From assembly GCA_947388575.1 (NCBI GenBank), contig CANDSI010000018.1:1-10957 (forward strand): DNA of 10,957 nt, read 5' to 3'. The DNA comes from an uncultured Mycoplasma sp. Its GTDB lineage: Bacteria > Bacillota_I > Bacilli_A > RF39 > UBA660. Of this stretch, positions 1 to 6,641 are shown piece after piece. The notes below the pieces were generated by a model. It was not told the origin of the DNA. It did not search any database and saw only the letters and a program-made list of their open reading frames with translations. Made by a program: the position numbers and the translations under genes. Every line of letters starts with the position of its first letter. Position 1 is the stretch's first letter.

Positions 1-3000
1 CAAAACGTTGTCCACCAAATTGTGCTTTACCACCTAAAGGTTGTTGTGTAACTAAACTATAAGGTCCAGTTGCACGAGCATGTAACTTATCATCAACCAT
101 GTGATGTAGTTTTAACATGTACATAACACCAACTGATACTCTATGATCAAAAGGTTCTCCAGTACGTCCATTATACAATACTGTTTTACCATCAGGTTCC
201 ATACCAGCTGAAGCCATTTCTTCTTGAATATCTTCCCAAGTAGCACTATCAAATACTGGAGTCGCATATTTAACACCTTGAAGCTTTCCAGCCATACCTA
301 AGTGTAACTCTAAGATTTGTCCAATGTTCATACGAGACGGAACACCAAGTGGATTAAGCATAACATCAACTGGTTTACCATTTGGTAAATATGGCATATC
401 TTCTTCTGGTAATACAAGTGAAATAACACCTTTATTACCATAACGTCCAGACATTTTATCTCCAACCTGAATTTTACGTTTTTGAATAATATAAACACGA
501 ATTATTTTTGATACTCCCGCAGGAAGTTCATCACTATTTTCTTTTGTATAAATTTTAACATCATGAACTATACCAGCAGCACCATGTTCTACTCTAAGAG
601 AGGTATCTCTAACCTCACGAGTTTTCTCACCAAATATTGCATGTAATAATTTTTCTTCACTAGTAAGTTCTTGCATACCTTTTGGTGTAACTTTACCAAC
701 TAAGATGTCGCCCTCTTTAACCTCAGTACCTATTCTAACAATACCATTAGAATCTAAGTTTTTACGAGCTTCTTCTCCAACATTTGGAATATCTCTTGTA
801 ATTTCTTCAGGTCCAAGTTTTGTATCACGACAATCTATATCATAGTGATCAATATGTAAACTTGTATAAACATCATCTTTAACTAAGTTTTCATTTAATA
901 TTACAGCATCTTCATAGTTATAACCATTAAATGTCATGAAAGCTACTGTCATATTTTTACCTAAAGCTAGTTCTCCTGATTCCGTAGATGGTCCATCTGC
1001 GATTACTTCCCCACGATGTACTTTTTCGCCTTTCTTAACTAAAGGATGATGATTTAAAGCTGTTGAAGCATTTGTTCTTTCAAAATCTGCTAAATAATAA
1101 GTATCTTTACCCTTAGCATTTTTAACGATAATTTTCTTACCATCAGCGTATTCAACTACACCATCAGCTTTACAAACAACAGTCGAACCAGAATCTCTAG
1201 CTGCAATATGTTCTACACCTGTACCAACTATTGGAGATTCACTAGTAATAAGAGGTACTGCTTGACGTTGCATGTTTGAACCCATTAGTGTACGATTAGC
1301 ATCACTATATTCAAGGAAAGGAATACAACTTGTTGTAATTGAAACGATTTGACTAGGAGCTACGTCAACAAAATTAACTACTTCTCTTTTAGCCATAACG
1401 TTATCACCATTTAAACGGCATAAAATTTCATCATTAACAATTTTATTATTTTTATCTAAATCAACAGTTGCTTGACTAATATAATAATCATGTTCTTCAT
1501 CAGCAGTCATATAAACTATTTCATCAGTTACAACTCCATCTACTACTTTACGATAAGGAGTCATAATAAATCCATATTCATTAATTTTAGCATAACCTGC
1601 TAAAGATGTAATAAGACCGATATTTTGACCTTCTGGTGATTCAATAGGGCAAATACGACCATAGTGTGAAGCATTAACGTCACGAACATCCATACCAGCT
1701 CTATCTCTTGATAAACCACCAGGTCCTAAAGAAGATAAACGTCTTTTATCTGTAAGCTCTGCAATCGGATTAATTTGGTCCATGAATTTTGATAATTGTG
1801 AACTACCAAAGAATTCTTTTAAAGCTGCTGTTACAGGTCTAATATTAATTAATGTTTTAGGCGTAACTGAATCTAACTCTTGAGTAGTCATTCTCTCACG
1901 AATAACTCTTTCCATACGAGACATACCAGTTCTAAATATATTTTGGATTAATTCTCCAACTTGACGAACACGTCTATTACCTAAGTTATCAATTTCATCA
2001 GTATTTCCGATATTATCATGTAAATTTAAATAATAAGATATTGAAGCATAAATATCTGGAATAGTAAGACGTCTAACATCTGTAGATGGATCATTACCAA
2101 TAATTTTAACAACTTGTTCTGGATTTTCTTTACCATATACAAGTACTTCTTGAATCATATTATATTCATCAAGTTCTTCATTTGTAATAGTTTTCTTTAA
2201 ATTATAACCATTAGCAAATATTGGTTTTAAAGTTTCTAATATTTCTTTAGTAACTACTGTACCTTTACTAGCTACAACAGTTTTACCATCTTTAATATCT
2301 TCTGCTAAAGTACAACCAAGTAAACGATCAACAACATTTAATTTTTTATTAAATTTATAACGTCCAACTTTAGCTAAATCATAACGGAATCTATCAAAGA
2401 ATCTAGTTACTAATTGGTTCTTACTACTATCTAAAGTAGCAGGTTCACCAGGTCTAAGCTTTTCATAAATTTCAATTAAAGCTTCATCAGTATTTCTTGT
2501 GCTATCTTTTTCAATAGTATTAGTTAAATAATCATTCTCTCCAAATACTGAAGTAATATCTTCATCATTAGAAAGACCTAAAGCACGTAAGAAAGTAGTA
2601 ACAGGAACTTTTCTTGTTCTATCAATTCTAACATACATAATATTACGAGCATCAAGCTCATACTCTAACCATGTACCTTTATTAGGAATCACTTCACCTG
2701 AAATAATTCTACGTCCATTCTTATCTATTTCACGTTTAAAATAAATAGATGGACTACGTACTAATTGTGATACAATAACACGTTCTGCTCCATTAATAAT
2801 AAATGTTCCAGAATCAGTCATTAAAGGCATATCACCAAGGAATATTTCTTGTTCTTTAACTTCACCAGTTTCATGAATAAATACTCTTGCTTGAACCTTT
2901 AGTGGTGCTGCATAGTTTACCATACGTTCCTTAGCTTCTTTAATCGAATATCTAGGCGTATCAAAAGAATATTCACCAAATTCTAGTGAAATATTACCAG

Positions 3001-3175
3001 TAAATGATTCTACTGGAAACAAATCATCAAATACTTCTTTGATACCAGTTTCTAAAAACTCCTGATATGATTTTTTTTGAATCTCAAGTAAATCTTGCAA
3101 CTCCATAGTGTTACGACTCGTAGAGAAACTTCTTCTTTCTCTATGGTCTCCAAATTTTTTAACTTTATAAGCCAC
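1..3175 (-). CDS. rpoB: RNA polymerase beta subunit RpoB (3' end outside window)
   Basis: This is the catalytic beta subunit of RNA polymerase. The 1058 complete codons in view align by memory with B. subtilis RpoB from its N-terminus to the [11 protein letters not shown] segment, so roughly the last 100 residues lie beyond base 1. Visible landmarks are the rifampicin region [11 protein letters not shown]...LGPGG (about residues 458-485), the [12 protein letters not shown] segment, [19 protein letters not shown] and [13 protein letters not shown]. The start is GTG at 3175-3173, followed by [15 protein letters not shown]; a GGGGTG ribosome binding site sits 5 bases upstream and no ATG lies closer. 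The gene follows ybxB by 95 bases on the same strand. Oddities are lysine and aspartate at E. coli positions Q513 and H526 (rifampicin contacts), glutamine at P567, and tyrosine in place of the near-invariant histidine of GRHGNKG. Identification is certain; the start is very likely. Confidence 0.98.
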   Translation of the reverse strand, partial: MAYKVKKFGDHRERRSFSTSRNTMELQDLLEIQKKSYQEFLETGIKEVFDDLFPVESFTGNISLEFGEYSFDTPRYSIKEAKERMVNYAAPLKVQARVFIHETGEVKEQEIFLGDMPLMTDSGTFIINGAERVIVSQLVRSPSIYFKREIDKNGRRIISGEVIPNKGTWLEYELDARNIMYVRIDRTRKVPVTTFLRALGLSNDEDITSVFGENDYLTNTIEKDSTRNTDEALIEIYEKLRPGEPATLDSSKNQLVTRFFDRFRYDLAKVGRYKFNKKLNVVDRLLGCTLAEDIKDGKTVVASKGTVVTKEILETLKPIFANGYNLKKTITNEELDEYNMIQEVLVYGKENPEQVVKIIGNDPSTDVRRLTIPDIYASISYYLNLHDNIGNTDEIDNLGNRRVRQVGELIQNIFRTGMSRMERVIRERMTTQELDSVTPKTLINIRPVTAALKEFFGSSQLSKFMDQINPIAELTDKRRLSSLGPGGLSRDRAGMDVRDVNASHYGRICPIESPEGQNIGLITSLAGYAKINEYGFIMTPYRKVVDGVVTDEIVYMTADEEHDYYISQATVDLDKNNKIVNDEILCRLNGDNVMAKREVVNFVDVAPSQIVSITTSCIPFLEYSDANRTLMGSNMQRQAVPLITSESPIVGTGVEHIAARDSGSTVVCKADGVVEYADGKKIIVKNAKGKDTYYLADFERTNASTALNHHPLVKKGEKVHRGEVIADGPSTESGELALGKNMTVAFMTFNGYNYEDAVILNENLVKDDVYTSLHIDHYDIDCRDTKLGPEEITRDIPNVGEEARKNLDSNGIVRIGTEVKEGDILVGKVTPKGMQELTSEEKLLHAIFGEKTREVRDTSLRVEHGAAGIVHDVKIYTKENSDELPAGVSKIIRVYIIQKRKIQVGDKMSGRYGNKGVISLVLPEEDMPYLPNGKPVDVMLNPLGVPSRMNIGQILELHLGMAGKLQGVKYATPVFDSATWEDIQEEMASAGMEPDGKTVLYNGRTGEPFDHRVSVGVMYMLKLHHMVDDKLHARATGPYSLVTQQPLGGKAQFGGQRF

Positions 3176-3210
3176 GATTTCACCCCAATATCTAAATTTT
3201 TAGTGCTTAA

Positions 3211-3239
3211 TTTCTAGAAAAAAACAAATACGTCACCAA
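3211..3239 (-). promoter_or_regulatory. Possible internal promoter before rpoB
   Basis: In the 95-base ybxB-rpoB gap the minus strand reads TTGGTG (3239-3234), a 17-base spacer, then TAGAAA (3216-3211). This is a passable sigma-A match (four of six in the -10) that would start transcripts near 3204, about 29 bases before the rpoB GTG. There is no TG extension. No terminator hairpin separates ybxB from rpoB, so rpoB could also be read from the ybxB promoter. Confidence 0.3.
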
Positions 3240-3270
3240 TTTAAAATTGTAGCAGCAAAAAACTATCATG

Positions 3271-3867
3271 TCAATGCTTTTTAGCAACAATTATAAAAAA
3301 ACCTTTGCTTTTTTCTACTATATCTATTTTATAAAGAGAACTAATCTCATTTATAACGCTTTTAGCCCCTTGATCTTTTCTTATAACAAACCAGAGTTCA
3401 CTAGTATCACTCATATAATCACTAGCACCTCGGAGAATCTCAAGTACAACGCTTTTACCCGCTCTAATTGGAGGATTACTAATTATCAAATCGTAAACCC
3501 CACTAACATTTTTATAACAATCACTTTCAATAAAATCAACATCTACTTTATTTAATTTAGTATTCTCTTCCGCAAGCTTAAGTGCCCTTCTATTAACATC
3601 AATTCCAATACCTCTAACATCCAATATTTTAGATAATAATATACTAATAAAACCATACCCACATCCAACATCTAAAAAGCTAGAAATATTTTTATCCTTA
3701 TTATATTTTAAATACGTATCCACGAGTAACCTACTACCATAATCAATTTTATCTTTTGAAAACACTCCATTATCACTAATAAAAGAAAGCGAAAGAGAAT
3801 CATAGTTATATTTTATGACTCTTCTTTCACTTCTTATATTATCATTATTAGTAAAGTATTGATTCAA
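3271..3867 (-). CDS. ybxB: YbxB/RsmC-family class I SAM-dependent methyltransferase
   Basis: This is a probable rRNA guanine-N2 methyltransferase of the RsmC family (198 residues). It shows the family core: the GVFSKDKIDYGSRLL segment (34-48), SAM-binding motif I FLDVGCGYG (64-72), an acidic GID loop (88-90), and the NPPIRAGK catalytic motif (131-138) typical of enzymes methylating N2 of guanine. The end FFIIVAKKH matches the YIIKAKK ending of B. subtilis YbxB, and the length is normal. The start is TTG at 3867-3865 with AAGGGTG 8 bases upstream. In B. subtilis ybxB lies between rplL and rpoB. Here the link to rpoB is kept but rplL is not upstream; a divergent lipoprotein gene is. The exact rRNA target is not shown by the sequence. 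Confidence 0.93.
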   Translation of the reverse strand: MNQYFTNNDNIRSERRVIKYNYDSLSLSFISDNGVFSKDKIDYGSRLLVDTYLKYNKDKNISSFLDVGCGYGFISILLSKILDVRGIGIDVNRRALKLAEENTKLNKVDVDFIESDCYKNVSGVYDLIISNPPIRAGKSVVLEILRGASDYMSDTSELWFVIRKDQGAKSVINEISSLYKIDIVEKSKGFFIIVAKKH

Positions 3868-3898
3868 ATAGCTCGCACCCTTTTTTAAAGTTACTTCT

Positions 3899-3926
3899 AG
3901 TATATCAAAAATACCAAATTAGTCAA
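3899..3926 (-). promoter_or_regulatory. Strong sigma-A promoter for ybxB (and probably rpoB)
   Basis: On the minus strand TTGACT (3926-3921) is followed by a 16-base spacer and the extended -10 TGATATACT, whose hexamer TATACT occupies 3904-3899. Expected transcripts start near 3892, leaving a leader of about 25 bases before the TTG start of ybxB. It is one of the best promoter matches in the window. It shows that ybxB-rpoB is transcribed separately from any L10/L12 genes here. Confidence 0.65.
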
Positions 3927-4083
3927 GTAAAATAAATTAAAAAGAATACTTTACATTTTCATTTTTTTAATAAAAATATACTCAAGGCATAAAATATAAA
4001 ATCACGGTTACTTTATCACTCGACTATTAAATTGCAACTATTAGAAACTTTACCCTAAAAGTATTTTAATTTAATGTAATCTA

Positions 4084-4092
4084 TGATAAAAT
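4084..4092 (+). promoter_or_regulatory. Possible extended -10 promoter for the cyclophilin lipoprotein gene
   Basis: TGATAAAAT (hexamer TAAAAT, five of six) has the TG extension also seen in the two better promoters of this window. The -35 is poor (TTTTAA at 4064-4069). Transcripts would start near 4099, right at the GGTGAT ribosome binding site (4099-4104), giving a leader of only about 9 bases. The rest of the 240-base gap (3868-4107) shows no gene, RNA structure or strong repeat. Confidence 0.35.
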
Positions 4093-4107
4093 TAATTTGG
4101 TGATAAA

Positions 4108-4737
4108 ATGAAAAAAATAAAATATTTAATTGTAATCTTTCTTTTAATAATTATAGCTGGTTGTAGCACCAAAGAAAATAACAATGAAGATAAAAAATAT
4201 GATAACCCTATCGTAACAATGGAAATAGAAAATTATGGAACAATCGAAATCGAATTATATCCTGAATATGCACCTAATACTGTTGCCAATTTTGTGAATT
4301 TAATTGAAAGTGGTTTCTATAATGGTAATAACTTTCATCGTTTAGCAAAAGGTTTCGTATTACAAGGAGGAGACCCTGAAGGTCAAGGCACTGGCGGACC
4401 TGGTTATTCTATTAAAGGAGAATTTAAGCAAAACGGTTATAGCAAAAACACTTTGAGTCATGATGAAGGAATAATCTCTATGGCAAGAGCTCAAGATATG
4501 GATAGTGCTGGATCTCAATTTTTCATTGTTTTAAGTGATAGTGCTAAATACTCATTAGATGGCAAATATGCAGGTTTTGGAAAAGTTACAAAAGGAATGG
4601 AAATCTTAAAAGAAATTGAATCGAAAGAAGAAGTAACTGACAACATAAGCGGTAAATTAAAAGAAAATATTACAATTACTAAAGTAACCGTAGACACTAA
4701 AGGTGCTACTTATAAGGTTGAAAAAATAAAAAAATAA
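4108..4737 (+). CDS. Surface lipoprotein cyclophilin (peptidyl-prolyl cis-trans isomerase)
   Basis: This is a cyclophilin-type prolyl isomerase exported and lipid-anchored on the outer face of the membrane, probably helping secreted proteins fold. The 209-residue product starts with a basic, hydrophobic signal peptide ending in the lipobox IAGC, with the lipidated cysteine at residue 19. A short polar linker precedes the cyclophilin domain (about 35-195). Active-site signatures are FHR (R78), VLQGGD (Q86), SMARA (M125), SQFFI (Q137/F138) and LDGKYAGFGKV (150-160). The cyclosporin-binding tryptophan of human CypA is a serine here (149), a position that varies in bacteria. The ATG has GGTGAT 3 bases upstream. 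The gene is monocistronic: it diverges from ybxB and ends in a bidirectional terminator. SlrA- and PpiA-type surface cyclophilins of streptococci and lactococci are the closest functional parallels I know. Confidence 0.93.
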   Translation: MKKIKYLIVIFLLIIIAGCSTKENNNEDKKYDNPIVTMEIENYGTIEIELYPEYAPNTVANFVNLIESGFYNGNNFHRLAKGFVLQGGDPEGQGTGGPGYSIKGEFKQNGYSKNTLSHDEGIISMARAQDMDSAGSQFFIVLSDSAKYSLDGKYAGFGKVTKGMEILKEIESKEEVTDNISGKLKENITITKVTVDTKGATYKVEKIKK

Positions 4738-4758
4738 GAAGTCCAATGACTTCTTTTT
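4736..4758. terminator. Bidirectional rho-independent terminator between convergent genes
   Basis: AAGAAGTC (4736-4743), loop CAAT (4744-4747) and GACTTCTT (4748-4755) form a perfect 8-bp stem. On the plus strand TTT follows, giving five T in a row. On the minus strand the stem is followed by a long T-rich run (the complement of the A-rich end of the lipoprotein gene). The hairpin overlaps the lipoprotein stop codon (4735-4737) and abuts the antiporter stop codon (4757-4759). Confidence 0.85.
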
Positions 4759-5713
4759 AAATTATAAATAATAATACCATATATACAATATAAGTTATAA
4801 TATAAACAATACCATTTCCTCTACTCATTTCATTTTTAGGTTTAATAAATGGAAATAATGCTAAAAATACAATTGCAATTAATAAAATTATCATTTGAAT
4901 ATTATAACTAGGATTATAAGTTATAGGTTTTATACTAGCTGATACACCAATTATCATAAGCATATTGAATATATTAGATCCTATAATGTTCCCAATTGCA
5001 ATATCACTATTTCCTTTTATAGCAGCTGTAACACTTGTAACAAGTTCTGGCAAACTCGTTCCAATAGCAAGTATTGTAAGACTAATTATAGCATCACTAA
5101 TATTAAACAACTCAGCTATTTCCACTGAATTATCTACAACAAAATCTCCTCCATATTTTAAAGCTATAATCCCAATAATAATATAGACTGCATTTTTAAA
5201 GATAAAGAATTTTCCTCTCTCTTCTTTTAAAACTTCTTGAGATTTTTTTTCATTCTTATCTCCATGCAAACTCATGTAAATAGTATAAACAATAAAACCT
5301 AAAAATAATACTAATAAAAAAATTCCTTCTGCTTTGCTAATAAAATTATTAGAAAAACAAATAATCCAAAAAATAATAGTTAAGAGCAAACTTAAAGGTA
5401 GTTCAATAATTCTTGTTTCTTTTTGAAACTTAATTGGTCTAATAACTGAAGATAAGCCTAAAATTAATAAAAGATTACAAATATTACTCCCAATTACATT
5501 TCCTAGTGCCATATCACTATAACCTTCTACCGCTGAAGTTATACTAACAAAAAGCTCAGGCATCGAAGTACCAATAGAAACAATTGTAAGACCTATAATT
5601 ATTTCTGGAATGTGAAACTTCTTTGCTATCTTACTAGAGCCACTAACTAAAAAATCAGCTCCCTTAATTAATAAAATAAACCCAATTATAATTAATAAAA
5701 CATTTAATAACAT
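4757..5713 (-). CDS. Calcium/sodium antiporter of the CaCA family (YrbG-like)
   Basis: This membrane antiporter exchanges Ca2+ (or a related cation) for Na+ or H+. The 318-residue product has the internal duplication that defines the CaCA superfamily. Alpha-1 contains GTSMPELFVS (48-57) with GNVIGSN (71-77), and alpha-2 contains GTSLPELVTS (218-227) with GNIIGSN (241-247). The acidic ion-binding residues E53 and E223 are both present. About ten hydrophobic segments are seen, with a charged cytoplasmic loop near 150-170 between the halves. The length matches YrbG-type proteins. The ATG start has AGGAG 9 bases upstream, and that AGGAG overlaps the TAG stop of the preceding gene, which suggests translational coupling. 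It is the last gene of the operon. The cation cannot be told from sequence, and its link to the wall-hydrolase genes may be only co-transcription. Confidence 0.93.
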   Translation of the reverse strand: MLLNVLLIIIGFILLIKGADFLVSGSSKIAKKFHIPEIIIGLTIVSIGTSMPELFVSITSAVEGYSDMALGNVIGSNICNLLLILGLSSVIRPIKFQKETRIIELPLSLLLTIIFWIICFSNNFISKAEGIFLLVLFLGFIVYTIYMSLHGDKNEKKSQEVLKEERGKFFIFKNAVYIIIGIIALKYGGDFVVDNSVEIAELFNISDAIISLTILAIGTSLPELVTSVTAAIKGNSDIAIGNIIGSNIFNMLMIIGVSASIKPITYNPSYNIQMIILLIAIVFLALFPFIKPKNEMSRGNGIVYIITYIVYMVLLFII

Positions 5714-5725
5714 TTAATTCAACTC

Positions 5726-6628
5726 CTAATAACTTATTTTATAGTTCATCGTATTTTTCTCATAAATTGTAATTTTATTTTGATAATCATCTGTTATACT
5801 ATAAACTTTTTCTCCATTATTTTCTTTTACAGAATATCCAAATATGATAGTAGAAATATTATTATAAATATCAAGTAAATTATTTTCAAAATCCATCCTA
5901 TTTTGATACTTTTTTTTAGTTATTTCATCTAACATATTATAAGCTCTATTATTATCATAAACCATTAAATCTAAAAATTCCGTTATATAAACTGAAAGTT
6001 TATTTTTTTCACTCATTGTATAAGAAGATAATAAATACTCACTAGTTATCTTTTTTTCTTTTATATCATAAGATTTTGAATAATCGCTTACATTAATACT
6101 GTTATCAAGAGGCTTTATACAACAGTAATTAGTTTTTTCATCAACAACTATTAAAAAATTTATATTTGGATAATATTGATAATCATCTTCCATCATTGTT
6201 AAGTTTGTTAAATAACCATTAACAAAATAATACGTAATAGAGCTATTAGGATTATAATAAATAGATTTAGCTATAAAACTAACTGTTTCATACTCCGAAT
6301 TAATAATACTATATAAATTACTATTGGTTATATGTTTTTCTTTCTTAAAGTCTTCATCTAATATCTTTAATAGATTATCAGTTTTTTTATTAGCAAGCAT
6401 ATTATAATAGCTATTTATAGTGTTTTGAAGAGCAAAAAACAGTTCATCGCTTTTAAGCTCTTCAATTTCTTTAGATATTATATTTTTATTTTCGACATTC
6501 CCATGATCTGTCGAAGGTTTACTTTTGTTATCTTCTTGAAAAACTATACCTAAAATTATTGCTAATAATATGATAACAATCATTATTGCGCCAACTAGTA
6601 TTAATATTTTCTTCTTATGCTCTTCCAC
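5726..6628 (-). CDS. Single-pass membrane protein with two apparent NTF2-like repeats
   Basis: I do not recognise a named family. The 300-residue product has a short basic cytoplasmic tail (MEEHKKK), one membrane segment (about 8-30), a polar linker, and an outside region of two similar units at about 60-175 and 205-298. Each begins with a helix pair (FFALQNTINSYYNMLANK; YITEFLDLMVYDNNRAYNML) followed by alternating beta-like stretches. That order recalls the NTF2-like fold, and a bitopic protein with two such units recalls TcpC/VirB8-type proteins of Gram-positive conjugation machines. This is fold-level inference, not a motif match. The start is GTG (6628-6626). AAGGAG lies 9 bases upstream and overlaps the TAA stop of the hydrolase gene, so translation is probably coupled. 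The two proteins would sit in the same membrane with their bulk outside. Confidence 0.8.
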   Translation of the reverse strand: MEEHKKKILILVGAIMIVIILLAIILGIVFQEDNKSKPSTDHGNVENKNIISKEIEELKSDELFFALQNTINSYYNMLANKKTDNLLKILDEDFKKEKHITNSNLYSIINSEYETVSFIAKSIYYNPNSSITYYFVNGYLTNLTMMEDDYQYYPNINFLIVVDEKTNYCCIKPLDNSINVSDYSKSYDIKEKKITSEYLLSSYTMSEKNKLSVYITEFLDLMVYDNNRAYNMLDEITKKKYQNRMDFENNLLDIYNNISTIIFGYSVKENNGEKVYSITDDYQNKITIYEKNTMNYKISY

Positions 6629-6641
6629 TTATCTCAACTCC

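Noticed and set aside
3268..3555. Plus-strand open frame opposite ybxB
   Set aside because: It is antisense to a well-matched methyltransferase gene, has low-complexity content and no ribosome binding site.
4515..4697. Minus-strand open frame opposite the cyclophilin gene
   Set aside because: It lies wholly inside and antisense to a clear cyclophilin domain.
4965..5186. Plus-strand open frame opposite the antiporter
   Set aside because: It is the antisense shadow of the alpha-2 repeat region.
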